From the NCBI GenBank assembly GCA_016744475.1, contig JADGEH010000026.1, positions 1-53,513 of the forward strand: DNA of 53,513 nucleotides, given 5' to 3'. The DNA comes from Thiotrichales bacterium (GTDB taxonomy: Bacteria > Pseudomonadota > Gammaproteobacteria > Beggiatoales > Beggiatoaceae). The position numbers and the translations under genes are program-made. Below are positions 1-9,400 of the stretch, piece after piece (position 1 is the first letter of the stretch; every line of letters begins with the position of its first letter). The notes below the pieces were generated by a model that worked only from the letters and a program-made list of their open reading frames with translations, searched no databases and was not told the origin of the DNA.

Positions 1-288
1 GCGAGACAGGGAGAGGCGCAGCCGTGGTCGAGTAGCCCGCGACAAGGCATCATTTTGGACGGTGGCACCAGCGATGCGAAGGGTTTTGGTTCGCATCGCT
101 GGGGTGGTCAAGACACAATGCATTGGCCGTATAGTCATGGGGGAAGACAGTGACTGTAGCAGCGCAGTGTGAAGGTGACTGGGTGATACCGGACGTGTCG
201 GGGCACCAGAACAGCGTCTCACGCCCACTTAAGAAGTTCTAAGGACAAGGATGTCCGTGAACATCTCTTAAACGATGCGAGACACCAC
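1..288. other. unassigned sequence replacing IS66 tnpC
   Basis: This stretch sits where the rest of the IS66-like transposase gene should be, but none of its frames continues that family. A small inverted repeat (GGACA/TGTCC, about 242-256) lies near the junction with the tnpC homology at about 288. A plus-strand frame open from the window edge to about 169 ends without a recognisable domain. It could be the right end of another insertion sequence, for example an IS200/IS605-type element with a subterminal hairpin, that entered tnpC. That is an inference, and the window edge prevents a test. Confidence 0.25.
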
Positions 289-550
289 ATTTTAAGGTCT
301 GCCCCTTATGCCCAACTTGACCACCTACTTTACGTTTGTGTTTCGGGCGTAGACTTTTCTCATTGGCAGTAGGTTTTTTCAAGCCATCGCTTGATGGTGG
401 CTTTCTGCTATTGTGGCTGTCTTTTCCTAGCTGTGCTTCAAGTTCACGGATACGCGCTTCTAACTGCTCGACTGTATCGAGCAGAGTCAGAATCAGCACA
501 TCTTTTTGAGCTTCTGTTAGTTGGGATACATCAGGACGTTTCATTGGCAA
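239..550 (-). pseudogene. IS66-family transposase, N-terminal fragment
   Basis: The 103-codon frame encodes the N-terminal part of an IS66-type (TnpC-like) transposase. It has a leucine-zipper-like coiled coil (LEARIRELEAQLGKDSHNS, about residues 30-48), then the family's SRKPPSSDG motif and a basic stretch ending in GGQVGHKGQTLK. Homology stops at about residue 85 (position about 288), where the family normally continues into a Cys-rich zinc finger and the DDE catalytic domain. The remaining residues of this frame look unrelated. The gene has therefore lost most of its length and cannot encode an active transposase. Start codons at residues 1 and 3 are equally possible. Domain identity is confident; the cause of the truncation is not known. 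Confidence 0.75.
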
Positions 551-699
551 CTCTGGAGGGCAAAATTTTTCTCTAAGTCTGCCATATATCTAAATTTTTG
601 GCATCTTGATCTGAATAGTTACCATTGTTCACGAGTGATGGTGGTCATTGAGGTATCACAGGATTGGAGTGATTTATGAGGCTGGCAACTCGTCTATTA

Positions 700-884
700 G
701 ACTTGTCCGAGTTTAAGAACCTATACGAAAACGGGATAATCGGCTGCAAATCCGCCCTTTTGGTCAGATTTTCCGCTTTTTATCAACATACGCCCGCTAT
801 TCGCCTTAAAAAACCGAAAAACCTGCTTCAAAATAGCGAATTTTCGCTTCGATTCCCCTCGATTCCCCATCTTCGTATAGGCTC
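700..884. repeat. MITE family A copy next to a family B end
   Basis: Positions 700-716 match the end of family B (GACTTGTCCGAG, preceded by TA). Directly inside it begins a family A element, 717-884. It starts GAACCTATACGAA and ends TTCGTATAGGCTC, with TAA on both sides (714-716 and 885-887), consistent with a 3-bp target duplication. The interior carries the core shared by several families here (GCGAAAATTCGC-like, GGCGAATAGC-like and CGGAAAA-like blocks). Open frames across it on both strands are artefacts of the repeat. TNA 3-bp duplications are known for the IS1031 group of IS5 transposases, a possible source of mobilisation (inference). Confidence 0.75.
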
Positions 885-1020
885 TAAGACCAGACTCGTT
901 TTTGAAACCTATCAGTTCCTCTAGTATCACTGAAATATTTCCTCTATTGGTACTGACTGCAACGCGGTCAAGACAGCATTTCCATGCGGCGCATCACTGT
1001 CATTCAGTGAAGCATTTTTA

Positions 1021-1169
1021 GCCCCAACGGGGCGTGATTTATACAGCCCAGGGCATCGCCCTGGGTGATGAATATAGCGAATATCTAGCCCTTTCAGGGC
1101 TGAGTTTTTTCTCTCATATTCCAGGGGCGTTGCCCCTGGCTATATAGATTTTGCCCCTTTGGGGCGTGT
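1021..1169. repeat. cluster of short GC-rich palindromes
   Basis: Four small hairpin-forming units follow each other: GCCCCaacGGGGC, CCCAGGGCatcGCCCTGGG, AGCCCTttcAGGGCT and CCAGGGGCgttGCCCCTGG, with a final GCCCCtttGGGGC. They are non-coding. Units like this are common as REP-like sequences. The stretch just upstream (989-1015) holds a partial copy of the CACTGCCATTCAGTG repeat also found near 6.28 and 37.55 kb. Confidence 0.55.
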
Positions 1170-1170
1170 G

Positions 1171-1240
1171 TTGATAAAAAGCGGAAAACCTGACCAAAAG
1201 GGCGGGTTTGCTGCCGATTATCCCGTTTTCGTATAGGCTC
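1171..1240. repeat. MITE family A, right half only
   Basis: This stretch matches the right half of the family A element at 17951-18109: AAAGCGGAAAACCTGACC, then GGGCGGGTTTGC, then CCGATTATCCCG, and the end TTCGTATAGGCTC. It is followed by TTA (1241-1243). The left half is missing, so the copy is truncated. Confidence 0.7.
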
Positions 1241-1252
1241 TTAATCGCGCAC

Positions 1253-1296
1253 AAAAAAAACGGCTCGCTCTTTTGCAAAAGCGAACCGTTTTTTTT
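1253..1296 (-). terminator. intrinsic terminator, probably bidirectional
   Basis: An A-tract, a stem AACGG-TCGC/GCGA-CCGTT around a CTTTTGCAAAAG loop region, and a T-tract form a symmetric Rho-independent terminator. It begins 11 bp beyond the stop codon of the small DUF3149 gene on the minus strand. Confidence 0.75.
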
Positions 1297-1306
1297 GACG
1301 GAGAAA

Positions 1307-1444
1307 TTATTTTTTATCTACTTTTTTAGCACTACGTTTGATAAACATAATTCCTAAAAAGATCATAATGATGATTGAAAATCCTATGGTAAACAGGGAT
1401 AACTGTCCAATCGGATCATTTAATAAAATATCCATAATAGGCAT
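1307..1444 (-). CDS. DUF3149 small membrane protein
   Basis: A 45-residue protein that begins MPIMDILLNDPIGQLSLFTI and has one hydrophobic helix (about residues 14-36) followed by a basic tail KRSAKKVDKK. The N-terminal D-PIG-LSL pattern, the single helix and the size match the DUF3149 family of proteobacterial single-pass proteins. Its function is not known. A strong ribosome-binding site (GAGGAGGTG) lies 5 bases before the ATG, and a good terminator follows directly, so this is very likely a real monocistronic gene. The basic C-terminus predicts a cytoplasmic tail. Confidence 0.75.
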   Translation of the reverse strand: MPIMDILLNDPIGQLSLFTIGFSIIIMIFLGIMFIKRSAKKVDKK

Positions 1445-1891
1445 GAGAACACCTCCTCAATTTGTTGTTGTCACATAAAATTTGGGGAATCACTCGCTCT
1501 TTGAGGCGCTTTACGTTCGGCAGACAGCGATGCCATCACCGTTTACGACTGCTCAAGGCTGTTTAGCCACAAAGTCGCGTCTTCATCCCACAATACTGAG
1601 TCACTAACGTGACACAAAGACTTCGTGCTTAAGTCATTTCACACATTTTATGTCTCGTGAGCCAGTCATTTACCGCATTGAGTATAATGGATTCATGTTG
1701 CAAATTCCGTATTTTTCACAGGTTCATCGGATAGCTTTTATTGATAGATGACAAAGGCTTTTTTGTGCTTGTGGTTTGTTTTTCAGCACGGGAAAAAAGC
1801 CTTTGCTTCACGTCTACCCTTCAGTGATGAATTCCACTCGGTTCATTTTTTGCGGGCTTTTGAGGGTTTCACCGAAAATCAAGGAACCTCC
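1445..1891 (+). promoter_or_regulatory. usher upstream region, possible -10 box
   Basis: This gap between the DUF3149 gene and the usher start holds no convincing gene. A perfect TATAAT lies at 1683-1688, about 200 bases before the preferred usher start, but a matching -35 box at normal spacing is weak. Nothing else stands out except a run of low-complexity, serine-poor reading frame that continues into the usher gene. Confidence 0.25.
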
Positions 1892-4216
1892 ATGTGTTTG
1901 GGTGTGGGTGTTTATCCCCGTTTTAGCCGCCGCTTCTCCTCTCAACTGAGCTTGAGTCTATGTTTGTGTCTGTTGTTGATGCCGAGCCACTCCGCACCGC
2001 CGCCACTGGACACCGTGATTCTCGATACGCTCATTAATCATCAAGATTACGGTCAACATTTCTTCTTATTAGATACGGATTATCAGGTCTATGTGCAGCC
2101 GCAGGTGTTAGAAGCACTGGGGCTTAAACCCGAACTTTGGCAAGCTTGGCGCGAGCAAGCCCATTTTCCTTTATCCGCGCTTGCACCGCACCTGAGTTAT
2201 ACCTTTGATGACATCAATATCCGCTTGCTGATTGAGGCTGAACTCAGCGCTTTTGTACCGCAAGTGATTGCGGTTAAACCCAAGCCGCAGATGTCAGCGC
2301 ATCAAACCGTGAGCGCTCAGCCCTTAAGCGCTTTTGCTAATTACAAGCTGGATACGCGCTCAGAAGCGGGCACTTTAAATCTCTCAATCCCTATAGAAAT
2401 CGGCGTGAAATATCATGATTGGTTGTTGTCCTCAAACTTTCTCTATCAAAACCAGCCAGAAAAATGGGTGCGTCTGATGTCTCAACTCACTTGGGATCGC
2501 CCTAAACAGTTGCAACGCTTAGTGCTGGGGGATTTTTTTCCCGTGCAAAGTTTGGACGACACCGCCGTGGTGACAGGCCTTTCTTTACGCCGCTTTTTTA
2601 CTCAACAACCGCAGTTTTCCACCTTGCCCGAACCGCGTTTAAAGCGCTGGTTACAACACCCTGCGAGTATCGAGTGGTATCAAGATGACGAGCTGTTAGA
2701 CACCTGGTTACTCAAACCGGGCGAAGTGCAATTTACTGATTTTTTACAGGGTGCAGGACAAGGCCAGGTGCGCTTAAACATTCAAGATATTTTCGGTCAT
2801 CAAGACCAATATCAGCAGGTTTTTTTTATGTCTCAAGCCTTATTAAAACCGGGTTTGCATGACTATCATTATCAATTTGGCTGGCGGCGCAAAGCCTTTT
2901 CGGAGCCGCATTTGGCTTTTGGTCGTTGGCTGCTGGCAGGACAACATCGTTATGGCGTGTCTGAGGCATTAAGCGTGGGATTTAGCGGTGTGGCTCAGCC
3001 GCATGAACAGCGCTGGTCGCCTGCTCTGGATTGGGTGGGTTTTGGGCGCTTGCAAGCCCATCTCAGCGGTGATTATGCGCAGCGTATAGAACACGACGCG
3101 CAGGCGATTCATGCTTTATTGCAATACCAGCATCAGGGTTTCAGCGTGGGAGCCGGAGGGGATCGATATTCTCGATATTACAATACAGACGATGAGAGCA
3201 CGGCGCTCAAGCAACGCGCTTTTATCAGCATGTCATGGCCTAACCGCGATCATTGGGGACATTTTGCCGTCTCTATCGAGCGCATCGAATATTGGCAAAA
3301 TCCGGCACAAAACATACTGTCTTTTAACTATCAAAATACCTTGTCTCAAAATCTGCATTTTGTCCTCAATGCACGGCAAAAACAGGGCTTAAATGCGGGT
3401 TTTGAACTGTTTATTGGGCTTAATTACGCTTTTGGCAAAGATTGGCGTTTACAACTGCGCACCGCCCAAGTCGATCATCAACAACGCCGCAGTCTGCGTT
3501 TAAGCAAATCCCCACAACGCGGGAGCAGCCATGCTTACCGCCTCAATATAGAACACACCGATGATCAAGACTGGAAAGCCAATATGCGCTGGCAAGCTCG
3601 CCAGCCATATGGCGTGCTAGATACCACGTTGTATTACCAACCCGACGCAAATAGCACCGCCGTGAGTTGGGCGGGCGGGATGGCTTGGTTGCCAGGAACG
3701 GGTCTACATTTTAGCCGTCCCATCGCCGATAGCTTCGCACTGGTGTCCGTCGGCAAGCCTGGTATACCGATAAAAATGGGCGAGCAAATCATGGGTGTGA
3801 GCAATGCCCAAGGCGAAGTGCTGGTGCCTGAACTCAGCGCGTTTTACCCCAATCGTCTGCACATCGACTTAAAAACCCTGCCGTTGAATGTCGCTTTGCA
3901 ACAACCAGAACAATTCGTTAAACCCCGCTATCGCAGTGGCAGCTTTGTCCCCTTTGAATTGGACACCTTCACCGCTGTAGAAGGTGCGGTGTATTTTGCG
4001 GGGCAGCCATTAGAGCAAGTGTCCATGCGATTACAAATAGGCGACAACCGCTTTCACGCGCTCATCGGCAAACAAGGTTATTTTTATCTCGAAAACATCC
4101 CCACCGGCACGTATCAAGGCCAGGTTGACAGCGATGCCGCACAGTGCCACTTTGCACTCAAAATACCTGATAGCAGCGACATTGTGCAATATTTAGGAGA
4201 CATACAGTGTGAATAA
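1892..4216 (+). CDS. fimbrial outer-membrane usher (Csu-like)
   Basis: An outer-membrane usher of the chaperone-usher pilus pathway, which forms the pore through which pilin subunits are assembled and exported. I chose the ATG at 1892 because AAGGAA lies 5 bases upstream. The frame is open from an unsupported ATG at 1748. From 1892 the protein is about 774 residues with a late signal peptide (hydrophobic SLCLCLLLMPSHSA). The N-terminal domain (LDTVILDTLIN) is followed by the family's LGDFFPVQ-like strand, VTGLSLRRFF, and a long beta-barrel region. The C-terminal plug/CTD-like domains end with the paired cysteines of ushers (CHFALKIP and final QCE). The archaic (Csu/sigma) type is inferred from the spore-coat-U partner overlapping its 3' end by 8 bases. 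No periplasmic chaperone gene is nearby, which is unusual. Confidence 0.85.
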   Translation: MCLGVGVYPRFSRRFSSQLSLSLCLCLLLMPSHSAPPPLDTVILDTLINHQDYGQHFFLLDTDYQVYVQPQVLEALGLKPELWQAWREQAHFPLSALAPHLSYTFDDINIRLLIEAELSAFVPQVIAVKPKPQMSAHQTVSAQPLSAFANYKLDTRSEAGTLNLSIPIEIGVKYHDWLLSSNFLYQNQPEKWVRLMSQLTWDRPKQLQRLVLGDFFPVQSLDDTAVVTGLSLRRFFTQQPQFSTLPEPRLKRWLQHPASIEWYQDDELLDTWLLKPGEVQFTDFLQGAGQGQVRLNIQDIFGHQDQYQQVFFMSQALLKPGLHDYHYQFGWRRKAFSEPHLAFGRWLLAGQHRYGVSEALSVGFSGVAQPHEQRWSPALDWVGFGRLQAHLSGDYAQRIEHDAQAIHALLQYQHQGFSVGAGGDRYSRYYNTDDESTALKQRAFISMSWPNRDHWGHFAVSIERIEYWQNPAQNILSFNYQNTLSQNLHFVLNARQKQGLNAGFELFIGLNYAFGKDWRLQLRTAQVDHQQRRSLRLSKSPQRGSSHAYRLNIEHTDDQDWKANMRWQARQPYGVLDTTLYYQPDANSTAVSWAGGMAWLPGTGLHFSRPIADSFALVSVGKPGIPIKMGEQIMGVSNAQGEVLVPELSAFYPNRLHIDLKTLPLNVALQQPEQFVKPRYRSGSFVPFELDTFTAVEGAVYFAGQPLEQVSMRLQIGDNRFHALIGKQGYFYLENIPTGTYQGQVDSDAAQCHFALKIPDSSDIVQYLGDIQCE

Positions 4217-4628
4217 ATTCAAGCTCTTATCTGTACTCATCAGCAGTTTTATCGGGATGCCGACACAGGCGTGTGACATCCACTTATACAGCGTCAATTT
4301 TGGCCTTTATATTGGCGAGGCTCAGTCAGCGCGAGGGGCGGTGTCGCTAGATCATTGCACCCGCCGCGTCAAAATCAGCCTAGATGCGGGTTTATATGCC
4401 GACGGACAATTTGCTGCACGGGCGGTATCCAATGGCTTAGGCCATCGGTTGACGTATCACCTGTACCAAGATGTTGGTTTTAGCCAATTATGGGGAGACG
4501 GTACGCAAGGCACGCAAGCCTTATTAGCCAACAACGGCGAACATCCCATTTATGCCTATGTACCCGCCCAACGTATGCCGCCAGAAGGCGTGTATACCGA
4601 CAGCGTGATGGTGGTGGTGGAGTGGTGA
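4209..4628 (+). CDS. spore coat U domain pilus subunit
   Basis: A 139-residue secreted protein with a signal peptide ending at about TQA before Cys22. It belongs to the spore-coat-U (SCPU) domain family, which forms the subunits of archaic Csu-type pili. Visible hallmarks are the N-terminal CDIHLYSVNFG strand, the mid-domain cysteine (SLDHC), the ISLDAG turn and the C-terminal PEGVYTDSVMVVVEW donor-type strand. The GTG start overlaps the usher stop by 8 bases and has AGGAG about 9 bases upstream, so the two are translationally coupled. As there is only one subunit it may be a tip adhesin or the sole pilin. Confidence 0.85.
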   Translation: MNKFKLLSVLISSFIGMPTQACDIHLYSVNFGLYIGEAQSARGAVSLDHCTRRVKISLDAGLYADGQFAARAVSNGLGHRLTYHLYQDVGFSQLWGDGTQGTQALLANNGEHPIYAYVPAQRMPPEGVYTDSVMVVVEW

Positions 4629-4680
4629 ACAGTCAAAGCAGCCGCTCCCATCCTGCTGAGTAATTTGCTACACTCGGCAC

Positions 4681-6189
4681 ATGCCAACGACACCCTCCCC
4701 CACACTGCTCAGCCTACTGCAAGCGCTTAATCCTGCACAATTTGCAGAGCTAATCCAACGCCTCAATGCGCCTGAATACCATTTACGCCACGCCACCCAA
4801 ACCGAGCAAGCGATTGATTTAATCCGCTACTTAGGCACAGCGCGAGAAGAAGCATTACAAGTGCTTATTCGCCAAGTGCGGATGCCGTTTGCTGTGCATA
4901 TTCTGCACTGCGACAGCGACCGCGAATGGGCGCAGACCTTAGCGCAAAATCTGGCGGACAACGGCATCAAAGTCGCCCCGCTTGATCCCAATCATCTACG
5001 CCCCGCCGTGTGGCAACAAGCCCAGCGCGTGATTTTAGTGGCAGGCGAGGCGAGTATTGCTGATGGCTGGGTTAGCGAGCAATATCAACGTCTTGCCCAC
5101 TACACTGCGCCCGGTTTTTGCTATTTACCTGTGCTGAGAGAAGCGGTCGTGATGCCGTTTAGCCGCGATGTAAACTACATTGATTTCAGCGACGATTACG
5201 CGCAAAGCTTTCAAGCCTTGTGGCAGACATTGAACTTTGAACTCATGCCGCCGCCGTCCCACTTACTCATCCCGCCAGAGCCACAAACTCCACCCCAGGC
5301 CAGCGCGGCTTTGCCAGCATTTATCGCAGCTTTGTTTGAACATTACCAACAAGCCTCACCCGTACCGCAAATGCTGTTGGTGCAAAAAGGCTGGAATCAG
5401 CCCTGGATAGTAGACACCTTGCTGGCACAAGCCGAACGCCTATACCCGCGCCGCGCTTGGCATATCGCCGCCCCCTATAACGAAGATGAAAACAGCTTTT
5501 TTCAACAACTGGCAGCACAATGTGGCTTGCAAGCCCACTCGCAAGCGACATTTGAACACGCCTTAAAACAGGATTTAAAAGACGGAAAAGCGCATTTTTT
5601 ACTCATCAGCCGTTTTGAAAACAGCTTTATCCGCAGTTTGCAAGCCCTAGCGCGAACCCTGCGCGATTTCAACGAAACCCACGCCAATCATCTACACATA
5701 TTGTTGCTTGGCGGCGAAAACTTATACGACCTGAAATATCAAGAAGGTACACATTCGATTCTCAACATCGCCGAACCTACCTACTGGGCAGAACCCGCCC
5801 CCGGCGACGCGCCGCCACTCGTGCCCCACGCCGACCCGCAACTGGCCGCCGATTTATTAGCCCAATGCGGTGGCTATCCGCCGCTGCTGCGGGCGGCGGT
5901 GCAAATGGCGCAGTGCGAAGGCAAGCCCGACGACGCACGTTTAAGCGAAGCCTCCTGTGTGTGGGAATTATTCACCAGCCTGCATTTAAACCCACGCGAA
6001 AAAGCCACCTTGCGCGACTGGCTAGACTGCCGCAACACCGCGTTGGCGGCCTGGAAACCTTATTTATTCAATGCTTTGTTGCGGGATTTATTCTGGCGCG
6101 GGGTGTTGGTACGGCGCGAGCGGCGTTTGTATTGGCGCTGCGAAGCCATGCGTTTAGCAGGATTGGAGATTCTAGAAGCGATGGGATGA
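4681..6189 (+). CDS. EAD-TIR protein with P-loop-less NTPase-like C-terminus
   Basis: A 502-residue soluble protein. Residues 8-55 (LLQALNPAQFAELIQRL ... QAIDLIRYL) look like an effector-associated adaptor domain (EAD), a small helical module known in bacterial conflict systems to recruit partner proteins. Residues about 69-175 look like a TIR-type Rossmann domain (FAVHILHCDSD ... VILVAGEASIADGWVSEQ). Glu133 is at the place of the TIR NADase glutamate, but the match is divergent. Residues 215-500 resemble a STAND/AAA module with a C-terminal winged helix. At the expected Walker A site the sequence is LLVQKGWNQPWI, with no GxxxxGK[ST], so ATP binding is doubtful. The gene stands 299 bases upstream of the WD40-NTPase receptor on the same strand. 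A role in immunity or cell-death signalling is inference. Confidence 0.6.
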   Translation: MPTTPSPTLLSLLQALNPAQFAELIQRLNAPEYHLRHATQTEQAIDLIRYLGTAREEALQVLIRQVRMPFAVHILHCDSDREWAQTLAQNLADNGIKVAPLDPNHLRPAVWQQAQRVILVAGEASIADGWVSEQYQRLAHYTAPGFCYLPVLREAVVMPFSRDVNYIDFSDDYAQSFQALWQTLNFELMPPPSHLLIPPEPQTPPQASAALPAFIAALFEHYQQASPVPQMLLVQKGWNQPWIVDTLLAQAERLYPRRAWHIAAPYNEDENSFFQQLAAQCGLQAHSQATFEHALKQDLKDGKAHFLLISRFENSFIRSLQALARTLRDFNETHANHLHILLLGGENLYDLKYQEGTHSILNIAEPTYWAEPAPGDAPPLVPHADPQLAADLLAQCGGYPPLLRAAVQMAQCEGKPDDARLSEASCVWELFTSLHLNPREKATLRDWLDCRNTALAAWKPYLFNALLRDLFWRGVLVRRERRLYWRCEAMRLAGLEILEAMG

Positions 6190-6272
6190 AGTTGTTAAAT
6201 GCCAATAAAGCCCAGGGCAACGCCCCGAAAGAGCGAAATAAGAGGAGAATTTAACCTCGTTCCCATGCACGG

Positions 6273-6318
6273 CATCACTGCCATTCAGTGAAGCCCTGTA
6301 GCATTGCAAGCAGTTGAT
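6273..6318. repeat. dispersed repeat G (CACTGCCATTCAGTG)
   Basis: This matches, in reverse orientation, the stretch at 37517-37568. Both contain TCACTGCCATTCAGTGAAG, then TAGCATTGCAAG and GTTGAT. The inner CACTG/CAGTG arms form a short hairpin. Part of it also occurs at 989-1015. No coding potential is visible. Confidence 0.55.
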
Positions 6319-6362
6319 TTTATTCCCCCTTCTCGAAGGAGGAGGGGGGCTAAGCGCCTAGT

Positions 6363-6412
6363 GGAGTGCCAAGCCGTAGCTGAGCATATGCGAAGCTACG
6401 GCTTCGCACTCC
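6363..6412. repeat. palindromic repeat E (GGAGTGC...GCACTCC)
   Basis: A 50-base imperfect palindrome with GGAGTGCcAAGCCGTAGC on one side and GCTACGGCTTcGCACTCC on the other. Two more copies lie downstream of topA (48174-48219 and 48274-48322). The gap 6190-6488 holds this element, repeat G and a short G-rich hairpin, but no gene. Confidence 0.65.
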
Positions 6413-6488
6413 GTTTCATGCTTTAACTCTCGTTACCATCAAGTCACATTTGAAGAAGAATACAGAAACTTATTGAGCAAATATCATA

Positions 6489-9400
6489 TTGAATGGAATG
6501 AAAAATATGTGTGGGATTGATTTAGGACAATTTATTAATCGGATGGCTTTACCCAAGATGTTGCCCTGGACTGTATGGATTGCGCCCCGTTGGGACTTTG
6601 CTCAGATTTGGCTCCCATTCTTGTTTTTGCTACTCCTCCCCGCCCTCAGCCTCGCTGCACCGCCCTTGCCTGACACCTATTTTGATTCGGAACAGCAGCT
6701 ATTAGAGGCATTGCAATTCAATTCTCAACCTATTTATGCGGTTGCATTTTCCGTAGATGGGCGGCGGGTGGCAATGGCGAAAGATCAACGCATTCATATT
6801 TTTGATACTCGCACGGGGAATAAGCTGCACATTCTGCAAGGGCATCACCGTGAGGTTATTAGCATCGCCTTTGCCGCTGACGGCAAGCGGCTGCTTTCTG
6901 GTAGTTGGGACAATACCGTGCGGCTGTGGGATACCGACAGCGGTAGTCTGCTGCACACCTTGCGAGGACATGAGAATCGAGTTACCAGCGTAGCCTTTGC
7001 CATTGATGGCAAGCAGTTGCTCTCCGGCTCTTCTGACAACACCCTGCGGCTGTGGGATACCGACACCGGCAACCTACTGCGTACCCTGCAAGGGCATGAA
7101 GATTCTGTTATCAGTGTCGCCTTTGCCACCGACGGTAAGCGGCTACTCTCTGGTTCTCGTGATCAAACTCTGCGGCTGTGGGATGCGGACAGCGGCAACT
7201 TACTGCACACTTTGCAAGGGGGGCAGGTTATTACTAGCGTAGCCTTTGCCGTTGACGGTAAGCGGCTGCTCTCCGGCTCTAGTGATGGCATCTTACAGTT
7301 GTGGGATGCCGACAACGGTAGCTTGCTGCATACCCTGCAAGGGCATGAAGAGTGGGTTAGCAGTGTTGCCTTTGTTGCCGACGGCAAGCAACTACTCTCT
7401 GGTAGTTGGGACAACACCTTACGGCTGTGGGATGCCGACAGCGGCAGCCTGCTGCATACCCTGCAAGGGCATAAAGATTGGGTAACTAGCGTTGCTCTTG
7501 CTGCCGATGACAAGCGACTACTCTCCGTATCAGACGACGGTACGATCCGCGAATGGGATGCTTTGACGGGGCAGGCATTGTCCGTTAGGTTGGGGACATG
7601 GGTTGGGTGGGAAGGCGCGAAGGCTGAAAAAAATTATTGGGTGTATTGTGACTTGACCACTTTAGGGTGCCATCGCAGGGATGACGGCAGTTTGCTGAAT
7701 GCTGACTTACCACCACAAGCAACAACCCGTTTGCTCTTAGAATTACCTGATGATTTGCAAGCAGCACAAGACGAAACCACGAATTTTCAGCTAAAAGTAC
7801 ACAATGTGGGGCAACAGCCCGTATATTGGGTAAAACTACGATTGGCTGCACAGCAGGAGCGCCCATTAACTTGTCCAGGGCAAAAAATCCTCCCAGATTC
7901 GTCTTTTGTCATCAATACACCCAATACTGTGCTTTCTCTTGCCTCCGGCAAATCCAGTGAAATACCTATTGAATTAACGGCACAGACTTGTTTTGAACAA
8001 CCCCAAGCGGGAATATTTAATTTAGCGTTGGAAGTTGTCGCCCACAATGCTCCCACGCAAATCATTCACACCTCCCTTCACATTGATTTACCACAATTGC
8101 TCAGCCCCGTGCCAGTCAGCTTTCAAAAAGAAACCCGTACCCTGTTAGTGAGTTTGCACAACGAAGGCAAACAAGCCCTTAATGATAGCCAGATTCAGTT
8201 ACTTCTTAATAATCACCCCATCGGCGATCCAATTTTAAGCAAACAACTGGCTGCCAACGCCACGCGAGATTTTAGCTTTATCGCCCCGAAAGCGATGAAA
8301 TTAAACAAAAACAGCCGCGTGACGCTGTACATTCGCAAAACCACTGCGCCGATCCATGCTTGGTATTTGCGTGATTTGCTGATTGATTGGCGACCGTTCA
8401 TGTATCCGCATGAAATCGTCTTACTGTTGTTGGGCGTGTTGATGTTGGCTGTGCTGGCTTATTATCTGCGCTTGTTTCGTCATCCGCTGGTGCTGGAATT
8501 GTCCGCTGAACCTGTTGCTTTGCTGCATGTGCCGTTTGAGGATTTGCCCAGAGCGCGGCGGTATTTGCACAACACGCGTCGCCTCGACACGGTATTGTCT
8601 AATAGCGGTGTACCCGACAAATTTTTGCAGAAAGCCGAGCAGTTTGAAGCGATGGAGGCGATGGTGCGAGCAGATTTGCTGGCGCGACGCTGGGGTGCGG
8701 ACGTCGTCGCGCTGCCGGTGCTGGCACAAGAGGGCATCGCTTTGTTTTCGTTCACATTGCCCGCGACTTTCCCGCTGAATCTGGACACCCTATTGCTATA
8801 TTTTCCTCCCCCCGACGCGGCGCAAGCAGAAATAGAAGGTTGTTTGAATCGTCTGACCAGCACGGAAAAAATCTTGATTCTCAGCCTTGATACCGTGCAA
8901 CAAACAGCGCTCCGTCCGCTGGGTATTGATCCCGCGACTTTGTGGATTGTGCCGGATAACCGCGACATCACGGCGTTGCTGATTTCTCCGCAGCCTGTGC
9001 AGGTGTTGGTCAGCTTGCTCGCCAGTCAGTTGAAAGTGGCGCAATTGTCGCCGTATCAAACCCGCAGCGGCGTGAATAAAGACCTGATTTTTTTCGGGCG
9101 TAGCCAGTTGCTCAGCCATATTTTGCACCGCGAGGCGGGGAATTATTTGCTCTGCGGTGGGCGGCAAGTGGGTAAATCGAGCATTTTGAAACGCTTGCAT
9201 CGTTATTACCAAGACCGCCCCGAAGTGGATTGTCATTACCTTCTTTTGTCTGGTGCGGATTTTTGGAGCAAATGGCAGGGCGAGCAGGCGGGTGATTTGG
9301 CAGCGGTGTCATCGGGGCAGCGGCGCGTGGTGCTGATTGATGAGGCGGATTTATTCATCCGCGCTGAGGCGCAAAATGATTATCCGACGCTGCAAGTGTT

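Noticed and set aside
721-930. Open reading frames on both strands across the first family A element
   Set aside because: They follow the MITE exactly, lack ribosome-binding sites and have no recognisable product; the symmetry of the repeat explains them.
5865-6254. Overlapping plus-strand frame of 129 codons at the end of the EAD-TIR gene
   Set aside because: Arginine/alanine-rich out-of-frame shadow without a ribosome-binding site or domain.
6845-7513. Long minus-strand frames opposite the WD40 repeats
   Set aside because: They repeat with the 126-bp WD40 unit and are its antisense shadow; the plus-strand frame has clear domain structure.
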